The notes below the pieces were generated by a model, which was not told the origin of the DNA, searched no databases, and saw nothing but the letters and a program-made list of their open reading frames with translations. DNA of 15,265 nt from Bacteroidales bacterium UBA4295 (GTDB lineage Bacteria > Bacteroidota > Bacteroidia > Bacteroidales > Paludibacteraceae). The DNA lies in contig DGVB01000014.1 of NCBI GenBank assembly GCA_002395805.1, forward strand, positions 677-15,941. The letters run 5' to 3'. A program made the translations under genes and the position numbers. Shown one piece after another: positions 1 to 7,883 of the stretch; the stretch's first letter is position 1; every line of letters starts with the position of its first letter.

Positions 1-2555
1 GTCGGTGTCAAAGTCAGCGTCTTTCCTACAAGCAAGTTAGCCGAACTTTGGCTGAGCGTAATGGATGTTACCGAAACATTGTCGTCACAAGTTACTGCGT
101 ATTCGGGACGTACATTATTCATTTGATTGAACGTCACTTCGCCCACACCGGCAAAGTTGACATACAGCGGCGTACCGAAATACGGTTCACCCTCCGAGTC
201 CATCGTAACGGTCAGCGTATGGTTGCCGTCAGACAGCACGCCTTCATTGCGTACGTCTTTGACAAGAATATTCTCGGGACGATAGAATACAGTCCCGCCA
301 AAATTACCTAACTCTTCTGTAGAACGAACGACCATCGTATATTCGTCCGCGGCAGAGCGTTTCACGGTCAGATAGATAGTATGACCGTTAGCGGTCAATT
401 CAGTATTGCAATATACAGTACCCTGTGCACGGAAGTTAGCGGTGAGGTTCATATTGGAATTAACCTCCGCGTCAAAGGTCGCACGAGTCTCGTCATTCGA
501 CCAGTTCACGAATACATATCCGTCTTTAGGCGTAGCCGAGAAGGTAACGGTAGATCCTGTTGTAACCTCTGTAACAGGCGCATCATTTTGCGTTACCGAA
601 GCAGAACCCATTGCTGGGTCATTTACAACTGCGGAAACGGATTTTGTCGGGGATGCAGCTACGGTTCCAAATGCCTGGAAATCATACATCTTCATACCCC
701 AACCCGCGTCACGAAGAGCCGAAGCTTTTACACGAATATAACGACCTTGCGCATTGATAGAATAGAATTGATAGTTATGATCATTATCACCACCTATCTC
801 CGGCCAGCCAGATAACGTAGCTACATCTGTCCAATTAGCATCATCCGAAGATACTTGGATGGCATGTTCTGTTGGGCATGCTCCTTCCCATTTAATGATG
901 ACTAAGGATAAATCATATGTTTCCTCTAAGTCAACACGCCACCACATTTCATCAACAGGTCTATTGGGACCGAGCGCCCAATACGAATTTAAATTCGCAT
1001 CATTTGCTTCTGCTATAGGTGTTTCGTAAGCTCCGGCTGTTGCGGGTTTATTCAAAGCGAGGTTGGCGCTAATTGTGTTAACGACAACACAGGTTGCTTG
1101 TTTATCCGAACAACTTGCTGTAATTGTAGCCTCACATACTTGGCTTGCCGTGTAGTGTCCGTTCGCATCAATAGTTCCAGCAGAAGCCGGTGATACGGAA
1201 TAGGTGATTGTTTGGCCACCCATAGGTATGTCATACTGATCACGTGCCTCTGCGGTAATATCTATACTACTGCTAATCGGACAAACCGTTTTGCGCCGTG
1301 GAGAAGTGATAACGACACTCGTTAATACAGACATCTCTACCTCCATGATTTCAAACTCATAGAAAGAGAATCCATAATCATTTCCATTTTCTGTTCCGAC
1401 AAACTTCACATAGCGATAGTTATAAACTTGATCCAAATCAATAACCTGCTTATAAGGGAATCCAGAAATAGTCTGCCCGGAAACAGTAGCAAGCGTTGTA
1501 TATGACTCATCGTCATTCGAACCTTGAATAGTGAAAGATTTTGCGTAAGAATTCTCCCACGTGATATTTACTCGGTTAAAACTTTGAGATGTACCATAAT
1601 CCATTTTCCACCATGCTTCTCCTTTACTTGCAGCCTGCCAACGAGTCCCCGTCTTACCATCAACTGCCAAGAATGGAATAAGATCTCCTCCGAAAGAAGA
1701 AGCCGTAGCGGGACTATATTCTATGAGCGTTAAATCACTAATCGTGATATTCGTATTTTCGCCTACCCAGCCGAAATCAAAGACTGTGATTTTATTATTA
1801 CCCGCTTGACCTTTAAAGACCTTCTCATAATGATAAGGAGTGCTTGCCGTTAGATTAATAGACTGATTCTCATAGACTTCTCCTTGATTGTCATCTGTTT
1901 TAAATGTAATACCGCCACAATTTTTATCAGCCGTAAGAGTAAAACCTACTTTGTATGTTTTTGTATTCTCGAAAGAGACGTTGTGTTCAAGCTTGAGTTG
2001 AGCAGACCATTGCTCTCCACCATAAGAAGCGATATTGACATGGAAATCATCGCCACTCTTAGATGCAATTACGCGTTCTGTAGGCCATACCTCATGGATA
2101 TTAAATGTTGTGACTGCAGGATCCGGATCGGGCTCAGGAGTTGAACCTCCACCACCACATGCGGATGAAAAGTCTATATCATTAGGCAAGTTAAAAGTTA
2201 TCTCTCCAGGATAATAGAAGTAAAAAGTATAAGTATAAAACGATGGTACTGTTGAAGATGTAATAGTCGCAGTAATAGAATTACCCGTTCTCTCAAAATG
2301 CTCTCCAACATGGTATGTCTCAGTGCCGTTTATATACATCCAAAGTGGAGCAGCATTAAAACAAGCACCACTTAAATCACTTGCCGCTGTTGAGGTAATA
2401 GATACTTCATAGGTATTATCACCTGTTTTCTGACAAGTCAATTCAGCCGTTGTTACACCATCTGTTGCAGTAATGGTTGTGTTGCAATATTTAGTTGCCC
2501 ACCCCATCACATTTGCGCACAGGAGCGCAAAGAGTAAAGTTAATTTTTTCTTCAT
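1..2555 (-). CDS. Large multidomain secreted protein with two F5/8 type C domains (3' end beyond window)
   Basis: The frame is open from an ATG at 2555 to the left edge, at least 851 codons; no stop was met in the stretches translated. Residues 1-20 are a signal peptide (MKKKLTLLFALL, ending near GWA). Residues 23-133 form an unnamed module starting YCNT and ending in a cysteine, followed by a GGGGS and PEPDPDP linker (134-146). About 147-280 looks like a CBM4/9-type jelly roll. About 283-405 is an F5/8 type C (discoidin) domain, 410-490 an Ig-like (Big-type) domain, 497-632 a second F5/8 domain (starts near NLALNKPATA), and 637-705 an InlB/'Bacterial repeat' type unit (GYVFVNWSNDE). Residues 714-823 repeat the first module, and a Big_2-like domain (ITLSQSSANLLVGKTLTL) starts at about 827. 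Such proteins bind glycans or matrix at the surface; no catalytic domain is visible. It follows the 292-residue gene by 20 bases, so it is probably co-transcribed. Substrate and C-terminus are unknown. Confidence 0.85.
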   Translation of the reverse strand, partial: MKKKLTLLFALLCANVMGWATKYCNTTITATDGVTTAELTCQKTGDNTYEVSITSTAASDLSGACFNAAPLWMYINGTETYHVGEHFERTGNSITATITSSTVPSFYTYTFYFYYPGEITFNLPNDIDFSSACGGGGSTPEPDPDPAVTTFNIHEVWPTERVIASKSGDDFHVNIASYGGEQWSAQLKLEHNVSFENTKTYKVGFTLTADKNCGGITFKTDDNQGEVYENQSINLTASTPYHYEKVFKGQAGNNKITVFDFGWVGENTNITISDLTLIEYSPATASSFGGDLIPFLAVDGKTGTRWQAASKGEAWWKMDYGTSQSFNRVNITWENSYAKSFTIQGSNDDESYTTLATVSGQTISGFPYKQVIDLDQVYNYRYVKFVGTENGNDYGFSFYEFEIMEVEMSVLTSVVITSPRRKTVCPISSSIDITAEARDQYDIPMGGQTITYSVSPASAGTIDANGHYTASQVCEATITASCSDKQATCVVVNTISANLALNKPATAGAYETPIAEANDANLNSYWALGPNRPVDEMWWRVDLEETYDLSLVIIKWEGACPTEHAIQVSSDDANWTDVATLSGWPEIGGDNDHNYQFYSINAQGRYIRVKASALRDAGWGMKMYDFQAFGTVAASPTKSVSAVVNDPAMGSASVTQNDAPVTEVTTGSTVTFSATPKDGYVFVNWSNDETRATFDAEVNSNMNLTANFRAQGTVYCNTELTANGHTIYLTVKRSAADEYTMVVRSTEELGNFGGTVFYRPENILVKDVRNEGVLSDGNHTLTVTMDSEGEPYFGTPLYVNFAGVGEVTFNQMNNVRPEYAVTCDDNVSVTSITLSQSSANLLVGKTLTLTP

Positions 2556-2575
2556 AATATAGATTTTTAGATTAG

Positions 2576-3454
2576 TTACTTTATTTCTGCGCCGAGGGCG
2601 TTATAGCGAACACCGTTTTGGATGATATACAGCATTCCGTTTTCGATCACCTTGTGCGCTTTGTTCGGCCGGAAGGCATTATCCACTCCCTGTCCCGGAT
2701 TATCGCCCGGTTTCTCATTGCTCGCGCCTACCGTATAAGCCACATCGATACGAGCCGCATTGCCGGGATAGGCAATCAGGAAGAAAATCGCCGGTGTGTC
2801 GCCGTCGGTATAGGTCTCTTTGGTGGTAAACCGCGCTATCTGTCCCTGCGAAGGCAAGGTCGAATAGACATCATTGATACTTACTTGCGGCACGACACCT
2901 GTTATCTCGCTCGACCAGCTGATCTCAAAAGTGAGCGTTGCATCCGCATTGCGGGTAATAGACCAGTTGAAGGTCACATCTGTTCCCGCTACGGCTCTTA
3001 CGTCTCTGCCGTAGAAAGTAGCCGGCGTCAGATCACCTTGATGCGGATCACCGCCTTCTCCCGGATTGTCATCTATCTCACCCGTACCGTCGGCATAGAA
3101 GACCTTGAAATCATAATTCACACCGCCTGCCTCTACCGATACTGCCGTCTCTTTCGCCGTGAACGCGGAGAGATACATTACCACACCCGCACCCTCTATC
3201 GCGTATTTGCCGGCGGGCAAATCACAGGAAGAGATACCGGCAGGAAAATTGGTGTAGATACCTGCTTCCGCCGCGAAACCGGGTTTCTGGATATTGACCA
3301 CGTTCTGTCCGAACGCAGCCTCCACTTTGTACTTGTTGGCATACGCGCCTTCTCCGGCACCGTCCGCCAAAAAAGCGATACTACTCCAGTCCGTCGCGAA
3401 ACTCAGTCCGCAGGCACAAAGGAGCGCCATAACAAAAGAGAAAATCTTTTTCAT
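2576..3454 (-). CDS. Secreted two-domain protein with short C-terminal sorting-type tag
   Basis: 292 residues. Residues 1-20 are a signal peptide ending SFA before TDW. Two beta-rich segments (about 21-127 and 142-245) are separated by Gly/Pro/Asp linkers (128-141 and 246-256). The N-terminal part begins DWSSIAFLADGAG, a type I have seen at the start of other Bacteroidales secreted proteins but cannot name. The C-terminus (268-292) reads KVIENGMLYI ... GVRYNALGAEIK and matches the tails of two other proteins in this window, so it is probably a sorting or anchoring tag related in role to type IX secretion signals (inference). It starts 2 bases after the stop of the aldo/keto reductase gene and is followed 20 bases later by the large F5/8 protein, so all three form one likely operon. 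No enzyme motif is visible. Confidence 0.85.
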   Translation of the reverse strand: MKKIFSFVMALLCACGLSFATDWSSIAFLADGAGEGAYANKYKVEAAFGQNVVNIQKPGFAAEAGIYTNFPAGISSCDLPAGKYAIEGAGVVMYLSAFTAKETAVSVEAGGVNYDFKVFYADGTGEIDDNPGEGGDPHQGDLTPATFYGRDVRAVAGTDVTFNWSITRNADATLTFEISWSSEITGVVPQVSINDVYSTLPSQGQIARFTTKETYTDGDTPAIFFLIAYPGNAARIDVAYTVGASNEKPGDNPGQGVDNAFRPNKAHKVIENGMLYIIQNGVRYNALGAEIK

Positions 3455-3456
3455 GA

Positions 3457-4401
3457 TTATAAGATTGTTTTTAGATTATTTGCCAATTGCTCTACACTGC
3501 TGGCACCGACGAGAACCGAAGTGACGCCCTTCTGGTCCAGCACCCATTGCAATGCCTCTTGTGCTATCGTGCGGCCGGAAGCCTTGCCTTGCGCCTCCAA
3601 CTGCCGCAGATACGCCAGTAACTCCGGTGTACGTCTGTCCGATGTCAGGAAATGCTCCTTCGCCATGCGGCTGTCTGCCGGAATACCGTCCAGATACCGG
3701 TCTGTCAGTAATCCCTGCGCCAACGGCGAGAAAGCGATAAAACCGATACCCTCTTGCGCACAGAAATCCAGAATTCCCTCCTCTATCGGTTCGCGGTTCA
3801 GCATATTCAGTCGTCCCTGATAGATCAGCAGCGGCACATCATGTTCCTTCAGATATTTGGCACCTGCCTTGAGCGGCTCCAACGGCCAGTTGGAGATACC
3901 TACATACAGCGCCTTGCCCGTCTTCACCACATCCACCAGCGCCTGAAGCGTCTCCTCGATCGGCGTATTCGGATCATAGCGATGGGAATAGAACAGGTCC
4001 ACATAGTCCAGCTTCATCCGTCTGAGAGACTGATCCAGACTCGACATCAGATATTTGCGACTGCCCCATTCGCCGTAAGGACCGTCCCACATCAGATAAC
4101 CCGCCTTCGTAGAGATAAACAACTCATCGCGGTACGGACGGAAATCCTCCTCCATCAACCTGCCGAAATTGGTCTCTGCGCTACCGGCAGGGACTCCGTA
4201 GTTATTCGCAAAATCGAAATGGGTGATTCCGTGATCGAATGCATAATGAGTGATAGCACGACTGCGCTCTATCGGCGCATCGTCTCCGAAATTATGCCAA
4301 AAACCTAAACTGACTTTCGGCAGCAGTACTCCGCTCTTGCCGCAGCGGGCGTACATAGTCTCCTGACGGGAATAACGATCGGAAGAAGCTGAGTAATTCA
4401 T
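3457..4401 (-). CDS. yghZ: Aldo/keto reductase, YghZ (L-glyceraldehyde-3-phosphate reductase) type
   Basis: 314 residues from the ATG at 4401. The catalytic tetrad of aldo/keto reductases is visible: Asp63 and Tyr68 in HFDFANNYG, Lys99 in STKAGY, and His140 in FYSHRYD. The YghZ/Gpr subgroup is marked by GSAETNFGRLMEEDF, GSRKYLMSSLDQSLRRM, GKALYVGISNW and FSPLAQGLLTDRYLDGIP. The family reduces small aldehydes such as L-glyceraldehyde 3-phosphate and methylglyoxal with NADPH in the cytoplasm; the true substrate here is not known. The frame also has an upstream ATG at 4458 giving 19 more residues, but a promoter match lies at 4428-4459, downstream of that codon, and the shorter form fits the family length. 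It leads a gene string with two secreted proteins, an unexpected pairing for a cytosolic enzyme. Confidence 0.93.
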   Translation of the reverse strand: MNYSASSDRYSRQETMYARCGKSGVLLPKVSLGFWHNFGDDAPIERSRAITHYAFDHGITHFDFANNYGVPAGSAETNFGRLMEEDFRPYRDELFISTKAGYLMWDGPYGEWGSRKYLMSSLDQSLRRMKLDYVDLFYSHRYDPNTPIEETLQALVDVVKTGKALYVGISNWPLEPLKAGAKYLKEHDVPLLIYQGRLNMLNREPIEEGILDFCAQEGIGFIAFSPLAQGLLTDRYLDGIPADSRMAKEHFLTSDRRTPELLAYLRQLEAQGKASGRTIAQEALQWVLDQKGVTSVLVGASSVEQLANNLKTIL

Positions 4402-4427
4402 GGACTTAAAGTTTTCAAATAACGCTG

Positions 4428-4459
4428 CAAAGTTACTGCTTTTTATGCACATGCGCAAA
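4428..4459 (-). promoter_or_regulatory. Bacteroidetes-type promoter for the reductase operon
   Basis: On the minus strand TTTG (4459-4456), then 20 bases, then TAACTTTG (4435-4428), an exact match to the Bacteroidetes sigma-factor pattern TTTG-N19-21-TAnnTTTG. It leaves 26 bases between the -7 element and the ATG at 4401 and rules out the upstream ATG at 4458. Confidence 0.75.
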
Positions 4460-4587
4460 TATCTAAATGTGTTTTACGGCATAAAAGTACGTATATTAAA
4501 TAACTATTCTTCTCATTTTCAATCGTTTATGATTTTTGGAAGGTAAAAAAAAGTACGTAAAATGTAGCCCTTTTTGGCGTTTTATGC
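4441..4587. repeat. Operator-like short repeats between the divergent promoters
   Basis: The 8-mer TTTTATGC occurs at 4441-4448 and 4580-4587, and its reverse complement GCATAAAA at 4479-4486. The 11-mer AAAAGTACGTA occurs twice, at 4483-4493 and 4549-4559, with a TACGTA palindrome at its core. They flank or lie between the two -33 elements. They could be binding sites for a regulator shared by both promoters, but the region is AT-rich and some matches could be chance. Confidence 0.35.
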
Positions 4588-4596
4588 GCTTTTATA

Positions 4597-4628
4597 TTTG
4601 CTTATTTCAAAAAAAAGCAGTACCTTTG
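4597..4628 (+). promoter_or_regulatory. Bacteroidetes-type promoter for the CotH-regulator gene pair
   Basis: TTTG at 4597-4600, then 20 bases, then TACCTTTG at 4621-4628, an exact match to the Bacteroidetes consensus. Only 8 bases separate the -7 element from the ATG at 4637, so the mRNA should be almost leaderless. The longer start at 4574 lies upstream of the promoter and is rejected. Confidence 0.75.
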
Positions 4629-4636
4629 TCGTCGGA

Positions 4637-6343
4637 ATGAAACGGATCACTGTAATAATATGTTTTGCCTTTCTCGTCACCGCCTGCTGGGCGGATGATC
4701 TGCTTACCGGCACCCCTATCAGCGGCGACGGATGGCGCGGTTTGGATTTGGGCACGCCCCATGTAATCACAATCGTCGGATGGAACCCTATGAGCAGCAC
4801 AACGGCGGAGTTGGGACTCTTCGAGGGAGCGAACCGTCCTGATTTCTTGGACGCTATTCCGCTGTATATACATGAGGGCGCTTCGATTGCAAACCAGATG
4901 AACTACGCGCGCGTGCAATGCTCGCGCGGTGTCAGGTACGTGCGGTACCTCAAATCCGCCATAAAGGGGGAGTATAAGATTCAGGCGCTGGAGTTCTACG
5001 GCGATGCAGGAGCAGGCGACGACAGCCATCTCTACCAGTTAACGAACCTGCCTACCGTAGTCATCCATACGAAAGACAACCAAGCTCCGTATGACAAAGA
5101 GCATGAGATAGACTGCTTCATCTCCATCATCTCCAATAACGGACAGACGATTCTCTCCGACTCCGCTACTATCCGCGAGCGGGGCAATGCATCCCGTAAT
5201 TTCCCCAAGAAACCCTACCGCATTAAGTTTGACAAGAAGCACCAGGTACTGGGTTCTCCGGCTAACGCCAAGAAATGGACGCTGATCAATAACTACGGCG
5301 ACAAGACCCTCATGCGCAACCAGCTGGCCTTTGAACTAAGCCGCCGGTTCGGCATGCCTTATACACCCTTCTGCGCCTATGTGGATGTGGTGCTGAACGG
5401 TGATTACAAAGGTTCGTACCAACTTTGCGACCAGATAGAGGTGCGCAAGAACCGCGTGAATATTACCGGAATGACCCCGCGTGACAACAGCGGCGAAGCG
5501 CTTACCGGAGGATATCTCTTTGAGGTAGATGCCTATGCCGGAGACGAACCGAAACAAGCCGGCGTATTCTGGTCCAACTACGGCACACCGGTTACTATCA
5601 AATCACCGGACGAAGACAGTATTACTGCGCAGCAGAAAAACTATATTACCCAGCGCTACAACGCCATGGAGGCGAATTGGAGACAACACCTGGATCTCAA
5701 TACGTTCCTCCGCCATTTTCTGGTAGGCGAAGTATCGGGAAACACGGATACTTACTGGAGCGTCTATATGTACAAGCATCGTTCGAACGACACCCTATAC
5801 GTCGGTCCCTGTTGGGATTTCGATCTGGCCTTCGATAACGACAACCGCACCTATCATGTATGCGACCGAAGCGATTATATCTACCGCTCGGGCGGCAGTA
5901 CTATCGGATACATGCGGACGCTGGTGGATAATATCGTTATCAATGATGCCGCTGCCAAACAGCAACTCAAAGACCTCTGGGCGCAACTCCGCAGAAACGG
6001 TTTTACCGAAGAATCCATGCTCGATTATATCGATGAGCAAGCGGAATTGTTAGCTCACTCCCAGCAACTCAATTTCCTCCGCTGGCCGATTCTCTACCAA
6101 CAAGTCCACCAGAATCCGCGAGTGAGAGGAAGCTATCAAGCCGAGGTGGAGAACGTACGGAGCTATATACGAAACCGCATCCCCTGGATGGACAGAAAAC
6201 TCGGTTTTGACGCCACCACGCTTGATATGGAAGCAGCGGAGGAAGATCTGCCCCAAACCGGAAAAATACTGATCCACGGACAACTGCATATCCTTCGGAA
6301 CGGAGTGGTTTATACTCCTGCCGGACAAATAATAAATCGCTAA
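4637..6343 (+). CDS. Secreted CotH-family (spore-coat-kinase-like) protein
   Basis: 568 residues from the ATG at 4637, which gives a clear signal peptide (MKRITVIICFAFLVTACWA). Residues 20-122 form a beta-rich, discoidin-like N-terminal domain ending IQALEFYG. About 138-405 is the CotH domain: RERGNASRNFPKKPYRIKF (180-198), LINNYGDKTLMRN (216-228), GDYKGSYQLCDQIEV (255-269) and the acidic WDFDLAFDND (393-402), which in CotH kinases carries the metal-binding aspartates. Known CotH proteins phosphorylate spore-coat proteins; in Bacteroidetes they are common secreted proteins of unsettled role. The C-terminus (542-568, GKILIHGQLHIL ... GVVYTPAGQIINR) matches the tag on two other proteins here. 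V-T-A-C at 14-17 is also a possible lipobox, so lipid anchoring cannot be excluded. The gene is followed 4 bases later by a DUF6377-type regulator, so the two are translationally linked. Confidence 0.9.
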   Translation: MKRITVIICFAFLVTACWADDLLTGTPISGDGWRGLDLGTPHVITIVGWNPMSSTTAELGLFEGANRPDFLDAIPLYIHEGASIANQMNYARVQCSRGVRYVRYLKSAIKGEYKIQALEFYGDAGAGDDSHLYQLTNLPTVVIHTKDNQAPYDKEHEIDCFISIISNNGQTILSDSATIRERGNASRNFPKKPYRIKFDKKHQVLGSPANAKKWTLINNYGDKTLMRNQLAFELSRRFGMPYTPFCAYVDVVLNGDYKGSYQLCDQIEVRKNRVNITGMTPRDNSGEALTGGYLFEVDAYAGDEPKQAGVFWSNYGTPVTIKSPDEDSITAQQKNYITQRYNAMEANWRQHLDLNTFLRHFLVGEVSGNTDTYWSVYMYKHRSNDTLYVGPCWDFDLAFDNDNRTYHVCDRSDYIYRSGGSTIGYMRTLVDNIVINDAAAKQQLKDLWAQLRRNGFTEESMLDYIDEQAELLAHSQQLNFLRWPILYQQVHQNPRVRGSYQAEVENVRSYIRNRIPWMDRKLGFDATTLDMEAAEEDLPQTGKILIHGQLHILRNGVVYTPAGQIINR

Positions 6344-6347
6344 TACC

Positions 6348-7883
6348 ATGATACGCCGCTATCTATTCGGTACCTGTCTTTTGGTACTCTCATTATCTCT
6401 CCAGGCGATGTCCACGCTGGACTCGCTGATGCGCGTACTGGATGCGGAAGTGGAGATCTCCGCTTCTTACCGCGCTGCCCATCTGGGCAGGATTGACTCG
6501 CTCAAAGCGGTTCGCCCGATGACCAAAGCGCTGCAGGTACGTATTGCGCGCGAATACCAGTATTTCCAGAGCGACAGCGCGCGAGAGTGGTATCTGGGGC
6601 TTATCGGCTCCGAAGAACCATACCGGACCCAGGCGTACATGGGGCTGGTACAACTCTCCTCCTCTATCGGCAAATACGGAGAGGGATTTACGTTAGTGCC
6701 ATACGTAAGCGAGACGCCGGACAGCCTGCGCGTGGACTGGATAGAAGCCGTATGGCGGCTGTATAACGAAGCCTACGCCGCATGCCGTATTCCGTCCTTC
6801 CGGGCTGAACTGAAGACCAACGTGGATCTCTATTATGACTCGCTGCTGCACGAGATGGACCGACAGGCTCCGGAGCGTATCTCCATCCGCCTGCGACGGA
6901 ACATACTGGCAGCCATCGACTCTCATAATTATTCCCGCGCACTGGAGATCAATGATTCGATCCTCTCCCGCACGACCGAGTGGTCACACCCCTATGCGAT
7001 CGAGGCGTACGCCAGAGCGATATTGTATGAGCAATCCGGTCAGGACCGTAAACGAATAGAATGGCTCACTCGCTCCGCCATCGCCGACGTACGGTGCGGC
7101 ATCACCGACAACGGTTCGTCATGGCTCGTAGCCAAAGAGTGTTATGAATCCGGCGATCTGGAGCGCGCCTTCCATTTCAGCGACTATTCGCTGACGAATG
7201 CTTCGTTCTTCAATGCCCCTACCCGATTCATCCAGACCTATTCGTTAGGACATAATATCGCCAACAGTTACGAGCAGCGCATGCACCGGTCATACGTGAT
7301 GCTCATTATCGGTCTGTCAGCTCTGGCAGTGGCATTGCTGGTACTCGCGATCGGCACGATCTTCTCCCTCCGCCAGAACCACAAACTGCAGGTCTTGAAC
7401 CGGGAGATGGAAGCTATGAACGAGCAACAGCGGCTCATTAACCATCAGCTGAAGGACGCCAATAAGGTAAAGGAACAGTATATCTGCCGCTATCTGGAGG
7501 TTTATAGCGATTATATCCGCCGTCTGACTACGATGGCGCGGAAGGCGGGAGAGAAAGACCCTGCGGCTTTTATGGACAGGGAGATGGATAATTTCTACCG
7601 CTCGTTCGACGATACGTTCCTTTCGCTCTATGGCACGTTTGTTGCGGATTTCAATGCTTTGCTCAAACCCGAAGCACGTCTCACGCCCAAACCCGGAGAA
7701 CGGATGACCATCGAAATGCGGATCTTCGCCCTGATCTTATTGGGTATAACCAGCAGCGCCAAGATAGCGGAACTGCTGTGTTATAGTCCCAATACGATCA
7801 GTAACTATCGCGTGAAGATGAAAAATGCCGCCCTTGGAGACCGCGATAGTTTTGAACAGCGGGTTCAGGAAATAGGAAACTGA
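6348..7883 (+). CDS. DUF6377-type membrane-bound transcriptional regulator
   Basis: 511 residues. A hydrophobic N-terminus (1-20) acts as signal peptide or anchor. Residues about 22-310 are helical and TPR-like (for example YSRALEINDSI at 195-205), probably periplasmic. One strong membrane helix lies at about 316-340 (LIIGLSALAVALLVLAIG), then a basic-flanked coiled coil (341-377, rich in N, Q and E), and then a C-terminal helix-turn-helix of LuxR/GerE style (about 454-495, with SSAKIAELLCYSPNTISNY). This layout matches the Bacteroidetes family known as DUF6377, membrane-spanning one-component regulators that link a periplasmic signal to DNA binding; that role is largely inferred. It starts 4 bases after the CotH gene stop and ends exactly where the opposing gene's stop begins. 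Its targets are unknown; the divergent control region at 4402-4636 is the natural candidate. Confidence 0.85.
   Translation: MIRRYLFGTCLLVLSLSLQAMSTLDSLMRVLDAEVEISASYRAAHLGRIDSLKAVRPMTKALQVRIAREYQYFQSDSAREWYLGLIGSEEPYRTQAYMGLVQLSSSIGKYGEGFTLVPYVSETPDSLRVDWIEAVWRLYNEAYAACRIPSFRAELKTNVDLYYDSLLHEMDRQAPERISIRLRRNILAAIDSHNYSRALEINDSILSRTTEWSHPYAIEAYARAILYEQSGQDRKRIEWLTRSAIADVRCGITDNGSSWLVAKECYESGDLERAFHFSDYSLTNASFFNAPTRFIQTYSLGHNIANSYEQRMHRSYVMLIIGLSALAVALLVLAIGTIFSLRQNHKLQVLNREMEAMNEQQRLINHQLKDANKVKEQYICRYLEVYSDYIRRLTTMARKAGEKDPAAFMDREMDNFYRSFDDTFLSLYGTFVADFNALLKPEARLTPKPGERMTIEMRIFALILLGITSSAKIAELLCYSPNTISNYRVKMKNAALGDRDSFEQRVQEIGN

Noticed and set aside
2618..3820. A 400-codon open frame on the plus strand
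   Set aside because: It lies antisense to the 292-residue protein and the reductase gene, has no recognisable domain, and its composition is that of a shadow frame.
4402..4458. Longer reductase start at 4458
   Set aside because: The promoter at 4428-4459 is downstream of that codon and the extra 19 residues are not typical of the family.
4574..4636. Longer CotH start at 4574
   Set aside because: It lies upstream of the promoter and would bury the signal peptide.
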